A stretch of 64,000 nt of DNA, taken from the NCBI GenBank assembly GCA_934045905.1, contig OW203762.1:28428345-28492344 (forward strand), read 5' to 3'. Shown here in pieces: positions 48,901-58,348 of this stretch; the first letter of the stretch is position 1; each line of letters begins with the position of its first letter. Source of the stretch: Leuctra nigra. Lineage: Eukaryota; Arthropoda; Insecta; Plecoptera; Leuctridae. A model generated the notes under the pieces. It saw nothing but the letters and a program-made list of their open reading frames with translations. It was not told the DNA's origin and did not search any database. Both the position numbers and the translations under genes were made by a program.

Positions 48901-51900
48901 GCCATCAGTCCAGATAATGAGAATTTCGCAACCACGCACTTCACGCTCCAGTGTTCTCTTAATATCTATGTAGTTTTTTGAACACACCTTCTTCACCGGA
49001 GCACCAAAGAGAACTAAAGGATTGACAGCCTGCCAGTTTCTAACAGATGCATCAAAATCATAATTTAGCAAATGTCCAGAGACTGATGTCATCGACATCT
49101 TGCATTGCTGATTGAAGAGCATGAAATCCCATTCATATATCTTGTTATACTTAGAATATCCTTCTCGCTGCAACAGATAAAAACCAAATTGTCTGTGAAG
49201 TAGATTTTAAAGTGATCATTGCACAATAACATAGTAGGTAGTAGGTACACAGATTCTCTTTCAGTTTAGCAGCATGAAGCACAATAACAGATGATCAGTA
49301 GGCACCTACAATGCTTCATTGGTCAAGCTTATCATGACTCTATGATCATGACTGGTGTGCGTTTATCCGGTGAAAATGTTTACCTAAGGTCGGTGGCAGG
49401 CAAAGATGAACCCACTTTAGCATTGCCAGGTTGTATTGTATTGTAATTTATTTATTTAGCCATCATAGGCTATTGTATACATTGGTAGATTATAATACAA
49501 ATGAAGATTCAACTTAGGTACATAATATAACAGCAGTTAAAAATACTAATAAGTATTTATAGGTACTAACAGTAATACATGTATATTGTAGATGAAAATA
49601 TCCCTAACATGGGCAGCACATAATTCTCTAAATATTATTATATTTACATACCTCCTTTTTTATTTCATTTCCTAATTTATTATAAATGTCTTATACCTAT
49701 TTGTATATAATATCATAGACATTTATACTCACTGAGTATAAATGTCTATGATATTATGGACCTTTGCGTCCTAGTCTTATTTACTCTGGTCACATTTAAA
49801 TCATTGGCACTTCTTGTATTACCTATATCTAATATTTACACTTTCATCCTTCTTACAATACTCCAGGTATTCAGGCAAATCGCCATTAACTAATCTATGA
49901 ATAAAACTTAATGAATTAACTTAAGGTGGCTGGATCGATCGATATCATAGTCTCAGATCTTCATAATTTTGTGTGTACTTATTGATAACCATGTCCATCT
50001 TAGTTACTCCTTGTATGCTTCGTAAAAACTTCATTTCTGCTGCCTGAAAAACAATCCCAATCCCTGAAAAAATTAAACACTTCTCGTGTCTAGTTTCTGA
50101 GATAATTTGAGTTTTCTCCCCCATGTTATCTTATGGCAGCCAAGTAAAATCGTGTCATTTTTAAGCTAAAATGGAGTTCTAATCTTTTTGTATCGTTAGA
50201 TTTTAACAAAAAACTTTTTTTCTGGTAGACATATGGACATACTATCAGGAAAAAAATTTAAAACAATACCAATACTCCAATACTGCCAATACTCACCTAC
50301 GGTTCCGTAACGTGGGCGATTGGAGGAAAGGAGGAGAGCCAGTTGCAGGCAGCAGAAATGAAGTTTTTACGAAGCATACAAGGAGTAACTATGATGGACA
50401 AGATCAGGAGTGAAAAGATTAGAGGAGACTTGAAGGTAGAGAGGTTGGCATTTAAAATGGGGAGAGAGCGGCTACGGTGGTTTGGCCACATGAAGAGAAT
50501 GCAGAGGGAGAGAATACCGCGTCGGGAGTTCGAAGCTGCGAGAAGTGATAAAAGGAGAGTGGGAAGACCGAGGGAAAAGTGGAGAGAGCTGGTAGCAGAA
50601 GATGTACAAGAGAGACTGGAGAAGTGGGAAGAAGTGGAAGAAGGAAGGTGGTGGGAAGACAGGAAGAAGTGGAAAAAACTGGTAGAGAAGAAGAACGAAG
50701 AGGAAGAGCCAAGCCTGGCCAGCTAGCTTAGGAGTCCGGGCCCTAGTAAATGGTGGCCTCGCCACCCCCCGACCCAACTCTTGGAACCGGGAGGAAGGTT
50801 ATTATTATTACCAACGTGTGCTATTTTAAAAGTTATTAACCAAATTCGAAATGATTTCCCTATACCTCCCATGTTAAGTGGCGCGATCACTCGATATGTC
50901 TTTTGAGAAATGATCAAAACCTTAGCATGGGAGGTATAGGAAATCATTTCGAATTTAGTTACTAACTTTTAAAATAGCACACGTTGGTATTGTCTGCAAT
51001 TTTTTTCCTGATAGTATGTCCATATGTCTACCAGAAAAAAGGTTTTTTGTTAAAATCTAACGATACAAAAAGATTAGAACTCCATTTTAGCTTAAAAATG
51101 ACACGATTTTACTTGGCTGCCATAAGATAACAGGGGAAGAAAACTAATATTATCTCAGAAACTAGACACGAGAAGTGTTTAATTTTTTCAGGGATGGTGT
51201 ATGGCATGGTAATCAATAAGTACTTACACACAAAATTATGAAGATCTGAGACTATGATATCGATCGATCCAGCCACCTTAATGAAATTCTTTGTTCATCT
51301 GATAATAACTGGAGGACATCCAACATTTCTACTCTATGCGTTCTCTTATCACATTTCAATATAACCCTACATGCTTTGTTTTGTAGGTATCTTTTGCAGC
51401 ATTATCTATTTACATTTTACATCAATTCCCCATAGAAGCGTACCTACTGGAGCCCAAGTCTTGAAAAAAGCGTTTTGAAACCGTCTGGCGTTTTCATTGA
51501 TCAAAACGTAAAAAAGTTGACGACTATACCTTAGCCTTCAACTTTTTTACGTTTTGATCAATGAAAACACCAGACGGTTTCAAAACGCTTTTTTCAAGAC
51601 TTGGCCTCCTGCAGTACTACCTACCTAGGTAGTCTACATGAGGTTGCACAATAGTATTATAAATTAACAACTTTGTTATAGGGCAGCCCATGCTAGCGCA
51701 GGTTCATCTTTGCCTGTCACCAACCATAGTACCTAGGTAGGTACCTACCTAGTACCTATGTTTCCACGTAAAAGTTACTACTAGGTAGGTACCTAGCCTA
51801 AATACCTACCCTACCTCTATGCTAAAAACGGTAATTTGAAACAGTGAAAAAAATGGAAGCTGTGTATTATGAAAAGTTAGATGAGTCTGCCTACCTACAA

Positions 51901-52316
51901 TTTGCAGAAGGGACAGACAATATTAAATGTTTGGATCTTCCTAGGTAGGTACCTACTATTTCATCACTGCGCTGTCATCTGCAGGAAAGCGCTTTCTTTC
52001 GATCAATGGCACTGACTCTAGATAGGAAGGTAGGTAGGTACCTACCTAGATATTGGACTCGTTCGCTTACCATTCGTGTTTGACCATTTGCCATAAATCT
52101 AGCAAGATTCTTTGCAGCATCATTTTTCTCGGCAACATTCAACACTCTCATAGGCATGATAGCAGAAGTACTTGTCGTTTTAGCTTCAAGGGATACTATT
52201 TTCTTAGCACATAACCCATTAAAACTACTATGTATACTTTTCGTGAGGTATTTAACGAATCTTACATTATGTAGAACTGAGGACAACACGTAGAGAGGGG
52301 AACACGATGTTAACAT
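33945..52316 (-). CDS. TOP3A: DNA topoisomerase III alpha, 10 exons
   Basis: Coding exons: 52316-52071, 49167-48358, 48276-47988, 44674-44565, 44458-44254, 40171-39839, 39330-38998, 38482-38189, 36315-36052 and 34051-33945. All are GT-AG and the phases close to 996 aa, close to the human length. A type IA topoisomerase passes single strands and, with BLM-RMI, dissolves double Holliday junctions; it also acts in mitochondria. Toprim motifs are VAEKNDAAK (exon 1) and DGDREGEN (Asp170, Asp172). The catalytic tyrosine is Tyr384 in ISYPRTET. The C-terminus has a Gly/Pro-rich linker, three GRF zinc fingers (about 722-762, 798-840 and 886-928) and a final zinc knuckle (Cys981-Cys994). Residues 1-53 are basic and Ser-rich like a mitochondrial presequence; Met54/Met56 could start a nuclear form. 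The CX2C zinc ribbon usual between the core and the GRF fingers is absent. Confidence 0.95.
34217..34275 (+). repeat. tRNA-derived SINE head or tRNA pseudogene
   Basis: A pol III A box (tagcccagttgg, 34221-34232) is followed 30 bases later by a degenerate B box (gggctcgaatgc, 34262-34273). The anticodon-arm region can pair gacc/ggtc but the T arm is damaged, so this is not a functional tRNA. It lies in TOP3A intron 9. Confidence 0.45.
34394..34444. repeat. (ATTGATTT)n-like short tandem repeat
   Basis: Repeated 'ttattgattgat' units in TOP3A intron 9. Confidence 0.7.
34490..35345 (-). mobile_element. Degenerate GIY-YIG/Penelope-like element fragment with inverted ends
   Basis: The ends are an imperfect inverted repeat of about 75 bp (around 34492-34566 and 35272-35345, both containing 'ccgatatgcgaag' or its complement). 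On the minus strand near 35155-35075 a broken frame reads GIYEIICSD, one stop, then TYINQTRRQL, matching the two halves of a GIY-YIG nuclease core. Downstream, LYTVRTIREAVKIERHPGN resembles the conserved tail of such nucleases in Penelope-like elements. Stops and frame changes make it inactive. It lies in TOP3A intron 9. Confidence 0.45.
35681..35840. mobile_element. Foldback MITE, diverged relative of 51449-51609
   Basis: Arms begin ggaccccaagtcatgaaat and end with the near reverse complement atttcaagactttgggtcc. It shares 'cgttttgaaacc' and 'aaaacgta' blocks with the 51449-51609 element. Located in TOP3A intron 9. Confidence 0.65.
36880..38095 (+). mobile_element. Degenerate LINE with RT fragment, split by a MITE
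   Basis: At about 36900 a frame reads LCYADNAGLMAETKGDLQTLL, the active-site block of non-LTR reverse transcriptases with Asn in place of the second aspartate of YADD. After the MITE at 37206-37740 the C-terminal region resumes (EMKTLRIVGKARIDRVRNKDVRD ... NEWVEKRQRQWNEHEERM) and ends in a GRPRKRW-like stretch near 38080. Stops and shifts show it is dead. The left limit is uncertain and may reach 36636. It lies in TOP3A intron 8 in antisense. Confidence 0.65.
37206..37740. mobile_element. TTAA-flanked MITE (family 1, copy A)
   Basis: TIR ggtggctggagcgatcga, flanked on both sides by TTAA (37202-37205 and 37741-37744), the target signature of piggyBac-type insertion. It interrupts the LINE above. 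The interior shares long blocks with 49925-51277 (ctgaaaaaatta, ttatggcag, atatggac, gtgctattttaaaagtta). Confidence 0.75.
38734..38826. repeat. 93-bp near-perfect palindrome with tRNA T-arm at the tip
   Basis: Arms of about 33 bp (starting cagaggtaacctgcgaaata and its complement) flank a 26-base centre that itself forms ctggg-ttcgatt-cccag. The centre contains a perfect pol III B box, ggttcgattcc, at 38777-38787. It lies in TOP3A intron 7. A tRNA-derived inverted-repeat remnant is the simplest reading; there is no A box. Confidence 0.8.
40334..41495. mobile_element. 1.16-kb compound foldback element
   Basis: Nested inverted repeats. The outermost arms are ggtgccggtaccagtgcac at 40334 and its near complement ending 41495. 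Inside are three inverted or direct copies of a 'ttgtttgaaggtttcctat' unit (40400-40495 and 41296-41318), then arms of about 150 bp (about 40780-40935 against 41035-41180, with cacaagaatttgaatgaatg). A smaller MITE sits at 40523-40680. No coding capacity. In TOP3A intron 5. Confidence 0.7.
40523..40680. mobile_element. 158-bp MITE nested in the foldback element
   Basis: A perfect 26-bp TIR beginning aggcccggttgtacaatgtc. Interior also partly self-complementary (ctttagcctaaagtgg). No clear duplicated target beyond a flanking TA on the left. Confidence 0.75.
41518..41716. mobile_element. MITE, copy B of the 11392-11614 family
   Basis: TIR taggttcactcggcacaac and its imperfect complement ending caaatgtaccta. 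The interior shares cttgttattatcattgaaa and cctactagagtgagacaa with copy A. Located in TOP3A intron 5. Confidence 0.8.
42890..43190. mobile_element. Probable relic related to the 56956-57980 hAT element
   Basis: Bounded by G-rich (about 42898-42927) and C-rich (about 43165-43182) runs. It contains 'acccagaaaactgccgcgcggcgaaatttt', close in pattern to the 'ccagaaaaatgccgcgcagcgaatttt' block near 57055. Ends and target duplication not resolved. In TOP3A intron 5. Confidence 0.4.
44966..45596. mobile_element. hAT-like non-autonomous transposon, 8-bp TSD
   Basis: 631 bp, TIR tagggatggcacccggtaaa (right end reads tagggatggcac inward), flanked by identical gcccccac at 44958-44965 and 45597-45604. 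Sub-terminal 'aatttaccg' motifs recur at both ends. No transposase frame. In TOP3A intron 3. Confidence 0.9.
47009..47431 (+). mobile_element. 5'-truncated LINE insertion with 11-bp TSD
   Basis: Flanked by tatacctaatg at 46998-47008 and 47432-47442. Contains the end of a LINE polyprotein frame (a RVGRPREKEW-like stretch, then Trp/Glu-rich sequence) and ends in an (ATT)n tail. Sits antisense in TOP3A intron 3. Confidence 0.8.
47740..47885 (+). mobile_element. LINE polyprotein tail fragment
   Basis: Short purine-rich stretch coding a charged WQEDVREAMERRTVLEEDW-like segment, similar to the LINE tails nearby. Too short to classify. In TOP3A intron 3, just 3' of exon 3 on the plus strand coordinates. 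Confidence 0.4.
49709..49757. repeat. 49-bp perfect palindrome
   Basis: Two exact 24-bp arms (49709-49732 and 49734-49757, beginning taatatcatagacatttata) around a single base. Located in TOP3A intron 1. No known function. Confidence 0.9.
49925..51277. mobile_element. TTAA-flanked foldback element (family 1, copy B), split by a LINE
   Basis: TIR ggtggctggatcgatcgata, flanked by TTAA at 49921-49924 and 51278-51281. The two arms are inverted copies of about 400 bp around a short centre near 50885. The left arm is broken by a 536-bp LINE piece (50273-50808). In TOP3A intron 1. Confidence 0.8.
50273..50808 (+). mobile_element. 5'-truncated LINE tail inserted in the foldback arm
   Basis: A 6-bp duplication taccaa (50267-50272 and 50809-50814) flanks it. 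A 127-codon frame (50343-50726) is the conserved C-terminus of non-LTR polyproteins: AAEMKFLRSIQGVT, RLRWFGHMKRM, RRVGRPREKWREL, then a Trp/Glu-rich end. It finishes with ATT repeats. The frame is intact but lacks reverse transcriptase. Confidence 0.8.
51449..51609. mobile_element. 161-bp foldback MITE
   Basis: Almost wholly self-complementary: arms of about 75 bp beginning ggagcccaagtcttgaaaaa, centre near 51525. TOP3A intron 1. Confidence 0.8.
51729..51815. repeat. GGTA/TACC microsatellite-like tract
   Basis: Repeated ggtaggtacctacct motifs; a similar shorter tract is at about 52026-52049 just 3' of TOP3A exon 1. Confidence 0.8.
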
Positions 52317-53356
52317 TTACAAAAAGTTCAAATGAGGGAAATATTCCAAATTTCTAATCCTTTAAAATCGAACGATTCAAATTTTAAAGGTTATGGCTAC
52401 TCTCCCTCCTTTCCTTGTTCCTTCCTTCACGCAACGCACCACAAGTCCACAGCCAACACGTACGCAGGTTCACCAACTAAAGAAAACTTGCTTATTTTTG
52501 GCGCGAATTTTACAAAACTCCTTAAAGTTGTCCTCGCTCGGTTTAATAATATCACACATTTAAATAGTTTCGCCCGCCCGCTTTACATGTTATACATGCC
52601 ACATGGCATATTACAGTACCTATGTGATAATGTAAAAAAGTGTCTTTCTCAACAAAATCATAAATGTTTACAATGACTGCAATCTGTTTCAGTAATTAAA
52701 ATCATATTAAAATATATTCCCTTCGTAGGAGTCAAGCAAATTCAGTTCACTTTTTAGATACATATTAATGTATTTGGTAATATAAAACGTTGTGCGCTTA
52801 AAATATCATGTTTTAATTTTTGTAGGTTCATTTTGGACGGAGTCCCCGAGTTCGACTCTTGCTACGGACCTTTCCAGTTGTGTTGTGGTATTTCGAATTA
52901 TGATTCCTCAGTCAAGAGACACATCTTGGGGAGGTACCTGTAGCATCAGTGCTAAATTCTAAGATGGTAGTACTTGCAAGTTAAGATAGTACTACTTACT
53001 AGAGGGTATACCTACTAGGACTGTCTGAAGTGCGAAGGTATACGAACATAATATTTCAAGATTTATTGGCATTACGAAGCAGCTCTAAAATCATAAATAA
53101 TTTTAATTAAGTCAACGAATGCCGATTTTAAGTTTGGGATGACATCCCCTATTTTTAAAGCCTGTTCCATAGATAAAATTAACCCATTGAGCAATGCAGT
53201 TTCACCACCATATGGATCGCATGAAATTGTTTCTCAATTGTTACACAAAAAATTGACATGTAAATCAAGTCTAAATTGATACTCACAGTTCCACACACTT
53301 TTCGATCTTTTTTCAAAATTCTAGTGAACATTAATTGAAAAATATTAGGCACAAAA
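52317..53356. promoter_or_regulatory. Shared upstream region of TOP3A (-) and alpha-tubulin (+)
   Basis: The two genes start head to head 1,040 bases apart, so both promoters should lie here. I see no confident TATA box. No further gene recognised. Confidence 0.5.
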
Positions 53357-56300
53357 ATGGTAAGTACCTACCATGATTTTGACAACACTAAAATTTGGTT
53401 GCCAAAATAGTATTTATGTCCCTTCACTTGTGCTATTCACCTAGAGAGACGAATCATCTAGCATCTAGGTATCATCTTGCATTTTGTTTACAATGTATTG
53501 AATAGTTAGTGACATAATCTTCCTCTGCTCCAGCGTGAATGTATTTCAATCCACGTGGGCCAAGCGGGTGTGCAGATGGGGGAGAATTGTTGGCAGCTCT
53601 ATTGCTTGGAACACAACATCGGTTTCGACGGAGAAGTGCAAGCCAGGGAGCAGGGCGAGAAACCATCGTCAGTTGACAGTTGCTCGTACTCCTTCTTCGA
53701 CGAACTGAAGACTGGCAAGAAAATCCCCCGAGCTGTCATGGTAGATCTGGAGCCAACGGTCATAGGTCAGACATACGCACAGTAGATTACAAAACAAGTG
53801 TACGCACAGCAAAACAGCAATATGGACTTGAGGAATGATGACAAATCAACCCAATGTATTAAAAATATTACAATGATACTCTCTCTAGGTATGTTCGTTT
53901 ACCCTGCCAAAAGCTACAGCAAACTGCCACAAGCTACAGAGGAAGTATTTTATTGGATGATGTGTGCTTGTGGCAGTTTGCTGTAGCTTTTGGCAGGGTA
54001 AACGAACAGACCTCTCTACCATTGGGAAAAGAGGAATATAAGGTAATCTACTTAAAAATGCTCCTATTTTAAAGTAAGCAAGAATTAGCACACGTTGAAA
54101 CAAGACTCCATAAAATTTACATTTTGACAACTAAAAAGTAGCCAAAACACATTCTCTAATCAATACATAGAGCCCATTTATGTAAATTATTCTACTTCTC
54201 TCATGTAGTGGCTAGGTTAGATTAGTAGCGTAAAAGCATTGTGCATTGTTGTATAGATAGCTTTTCAACTTACCTATAATTTGTTTAATTTGTTCGTTAT
54301 GTGTTTCCTCTTTTTCCTATTACCTACCAACCATTTCGTTTTAGTTTAATTTTGTTAGTAAATCGTCTTGACCCTGATCTTCCTATTTAGGTATAAAATT
54401 ATTTTCGTTTCAAAAATTTTGTCTGCTCTTCTACCTGAGATTTTGTACTCGTAACATTGAGTCACTACACCTAACGAGTGGTCTAATCTAATCCAAGGAT
54501 GATCTCCCACTCCCACCAGACACAATCCGCACCGGCCAGTTCCAAGAACTGTTCCACAGCGAGCAACTGCTTTCCGGCAAGGAGGACGCCGCCAACAACT
54601 TCGCGCGAGGACGGTACACCGTCGGGACGCAGATGATCGCCAAGGTCATGAACCGCGTGCGGCTGGAGTCGGACAAGTGCGGAGGTCTCGGCGGCTTCCT
54701 CGTGTTCCACTCATTCGGCGGCGGCACGGGGTCAGGGTTCACCTCGCTGCTCATGGAGGAGCTCAAACACGAGTACGAGAAGAAGAGTCGTCTACAGTTC
54801 GCGATCTATCCCTCGCCCAAGGTACAACCAAAGATAGTTAAGAACAAACATAAACGGAAACGATTTTAGGTAGGTACGAAATCACGAAAAATGCTCATGG
54901 GCGGACTGTCCGAGAAGTAATTCCATTCATGGGTCATCCAGCTTTTCACTTTTCACATTGTACACCCTTGCTCAACTACATTTCCATTACATTACACACA
55001 TTTCTCTTTGTATGGGCCATTTTACTTGCTTTTTTCGGGCCTTTTCTGCCCAGTTCGTCTCTGAATCTAAACTAAATGGCATTTTGAGAGATTTTTGGGA
55101 ATTGAGAGAAATACCTAACTTTGCCAATAAAATAAACTAAGAAATAAAAACATATATTTTATAGAATGTTTTATAAATTATAAGTAAGTACCTAGGGAAT
55201 TGGTAGGGGTCAGATCTGCTATGAACATAACTTATAAATGAATAGAAAATAATACAATTTCATAATATTGTGAAGTAGTTGTCATGACTGGATGATCATA
55301 TCACTCTCTAACAAAATATTAATTTTCATCCAATATTTATGATTTTCTTCCATACCTCTGCAGCCTTGACTGAGATGTCTCACTTCCAACAGGTGTCAAC
55401 GGCCGTCGTGGAGCCCTACAACGCCATCTTCACCACTCACGCCACCTTGGACATCTCCGACTGCGCCTTCATGGTCGACAACGAGTCGATCTACGACTTA
55501 TCTCACTCCAAGCTCGACGTCGAGCGTCCGAACTACACCAACCTCAACCGCATCATCAGTCAACTCGTCTCCTCCATCACCGCCTCCCTGCGGTTCGACG
55601 GCGCCCTCAACGTCGACCTCAACGAGTTCCAGACGAATCTCGTCCCGTTCCCGCGGATCCACTTCCCGTTGTCGACGTACTCGCCGTTCCTGTCGGCGGG
55701 GAAGGTGTCGCACGAGGGCATGACGGTGGCGGAGATCACGGCGGAGTGTTTCATGCCCGCCAACCAGCTCGTCAAGTGTGATCCTCGGGAGGGGAAGTAC
55801 ATGGCGTGTTGCCTCCTGTACAGGGGCGACGTCGTCCCCAAGGATGTCAACGAGGCGATCGCGAAGATCAAGGTCAATCGACAAGTGCAGTTCGTCGACT
55901 GGAGTCCGACGGGATTCAAGGTGAAGTACAGTTAAAATGGAGTTAAAATTTAGTTATAATTTAATTTAGTTAAAATATCCACTATATTTGGATTAATCGT
56001 TCCTATTATTGAAAAAAAGCACTAATATGCATAGTTATCTATACCTACGTGTTTGATTTAAAATAGATTTATACCAACTAAAATTTAAAAATAAAATCAT
56101 TCACTTTAAACATTAATTGGACATTTTTGACAACATCGCTCCCACAAAGTGCATTTTAAGTTCAAGCCAAGCAGTTCATACAGTTCACACGACCACATAA
56201 AAGTGTATTAATTTGCATCTGAAAGCTTACTACTGTATTCTAAAGAATATAGTTCTATAACTTTGCAATAAACGGAGTTAATCTGTGTTCGCAGGTCGGC

Positions 56301-56585
56301 ATCAACTGCCAGCCCCCAACAGTTGTCCCTGGCGGTGACTTGGCCCAAGTGTCTCGCGCTGTTGCCATGCTGTCCAACACAACAGCCATCGCCGAGGCGT
56401 GGACGCGGCTGAACGCGCAGTTCGCGCTGATGTACAAGAAGAGGGCGTTCTTCCACTGGTACATCGGCGAGGGCATGGAGGAGAGCGAGTTCTCAGAGGC
56501 CAAAGACGATCTGCTCTCTCTGGAGATGGACTACAGAGAAGTGGCGCAAGACTCGGCGGACCAAGGCAAAGACGACGAGTTCTAG
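53357..56585 (+). CDS. Divergent alpha-tubulin, 5 exons
   Basis: Exons: 53357-53359 (the ATG alone, followed by GTAAGT), 53534-53765, 54520-54821, 55393-55920 and 56295-56585. Phases close to 451 aa, the normal alpha-tubulin length. An intron directly after the start codon is typical of animal alpha-tubulin genes. The N-terminus is MRECIS, the tubulin autoregulation motif. Further marks are HVGQAGVQ, the nucleotide loop GGGTGSG, and EFQTNLVP with the glutamate that triggers hydrolysis of beta-tubulin GTP. The protein pairs with beta-tubulin in microtubules. It diverges from ubiquitous isotypes: the Lys40 loop is remodelled with about three extra residues, and the tail ends DDEF, not EEY. This suggests a tissue-specific isotype. 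No disabling change is seen. Confidence 0.94.
53892..54008. mobile_element. 117-bp foldback in alpha-tubulin intron 2
   Basis: Exact 43-bp inverted arms (53892-53934 and 53966-54008, starting tgttcgtttaccctgcc) around a 31-base loop. Probable MITE; no target duplication settled. Confidence 0.75.
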
Positions 56586-56955
56586 ATGAAATCATCACCT
56601 TATGAAACTACACGCTAAACAACACGGAACTGTGAACTACCCATGATCAAATATTAGGAAATACAAACTGTCCATTGTGTGCTTGTTTTGTTTTAATCTT
56701 ATTTACTATCAGTACAACGGGAGAAGAGGAGTCTAATCTACATAAAAGGTTCACTTTTAGGGTGTTTTGACACTTTTATAAGTTTTGAATGGTTGAGACC
56801 GTCACAACGTAGAACCCAAGAAACCCAAGAAATTAAATTATGCACCTTTTATGTCGGTATTATTCCATTCCTCTTGAGCTTCAGACTGTACTCTAGTAAT
56901 GGATTTGATGACGTCGATATAGCACATTACCGGGGAACTTGTGAAGTAAGGTAGC

Positions 56956-57980
56956 CAGGGGTGTAGTCCTAAAAATAATAGTACCAGGGCGGTCCATGCC
57001 AGGTTTGAAACTTGTCATCGTCTCACAGGGGGGTCTGGGGGGCTCGCCCCCCAGAAAAATGCCGCGCAGCGAATTTTTTGAAAGTCAGCACTCAAAGAAT
57101 GGCTTAAAATGATTTTGGAGCATAGTAATTGAAGGAAAACAGAAATGTGAATAGTTTAATTATTTCGTCACAAACTTTTCACATAAAAATGTTGGCAGCG
57201 AAATATAGCCCACAAGAAAGGTTTAAAAAAAATTGATGCATAAATGAAGACAACAAAAAAGTGAAACATTTGAATTTTGTCAGAATTTTACCTTGAAAAA
57301 TGCCGCACAGCGAAATTTTCATTTTCATCTTCGTACCGCATGATTAACCTTGATAAATATTTGATTGGAGGGACATAGAAGACTTAATCATTCAATTTTG
57401 TCAGAAGTAATTACCAGAAAAATGCCGCGGAGCGATTTTTTAAAATTTTCTTCTCTCTTAAACATAATTAAAACGACTTAGATTAATATTTATTGAAGAG
57501 ACACAGAGGAGTTAATCATCGAATTTGGTCAAAATTTTACCTGGATAATGCCGCGCAGAGATTTTTTTTATTATGATTAAAAAGAAAATTCAGAAAGTAA
57601 TTCAAAACTTTTTCTTTCTTGAAATTGCACATCAATTTCTGTAGCGCAATTTCCTGACGAAATTGAATGATGCACTCCTCCGTTTGTATGCATCAGATTC
57701 ATATTAAATCTTCATGAGAGTGTTTTTAACACACTGAAAATCTTCAAGATCATCATTTAGTTTCGTCAGTAAATTGCGCCACAGAAATTGATGTGCATAA
57801 TTTCTTTATCAAACTGATTTTGAATATTTATTGACTTTATTATAATGATTTCATATTTAGATTATACAAAAAGGTTGCTTCGCCCTGGCTTATAGTAAAC
57901 TGTGAGCTAGGGCGCCGCCCTGGCTCAAAAAGTAGTACCGGGGCGTCGCCCTGGTGCGCCCTGGCCCGACTACACCCCTG
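56956..57980. mobile_element. hAT-like non-autonomous transposon, 8-bp TSD
   Basis: 1,025 bp, perfect TIR caggggtgtagtc, flanked by aaggtagc at 56948-56955 and 57981-57988. It contains a diverged tandem array of about 122-bp units marked by gccgcgcagcga-type motifs (57061, 57302, 57424, 57550) and a 36-bp inverted pair near 57625 and 57797. No transposase. It lies just 3' of alpha-tubulin. Confidence 0.9.
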
Positions 57981-58207
57981 AAGGTAGCCCGGTTGGAAAT
58001 GGTTGGACATTTTTAAAGCCCGACCAGTATTGTAGGGGAATTTTTATAATGTGTACTATTTTTTTTTTATCCAAAAACTAAACTTTTAAAAATTCGTACA
58101 AAAAGGAACTTTCCTATAAATATCACACACAACGTTAATGATTCACTTCTTTGCTACATTTTATTTCTAGTAGAAGATTAACTACTTTCTGGAAGAAGTG
58201 TATACCT

Positions 58208-58346
58208 TGGGCTGGATTAACAAAAGGTATTATCTGCTAATTACGTACTATCTTTTGATTTAACACCAAAAACACAATGTTAAATGAAAGATAATACCAA
58301 AGATAGTATATAGTAGGAGATAATACTTTTTGTGAATCTGGCCCCA
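58208..58346. mobile_element. 139-bp MITE
   Basis: Imperfect TIR of about 28 bp: gggctggattaacaaaa at the left, complement ending ttttgtgaatctggcccc at the right. Interior AT-rich and partly self-complementary. Confidence 0.6.
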
Positions 58347-58348
58347 GT

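Noticed and set aside
52840..52890. tRNA-like T-arm 'gagttcgactc' upstream of alpha-tubulin
   Set aside because: No matching A box or acceptor stem; short match could be chance.
55498..55884. 128-codon minus-strand frame
   Set aside because: Shadow of the GC-rich alpha-tubulin exon 4.
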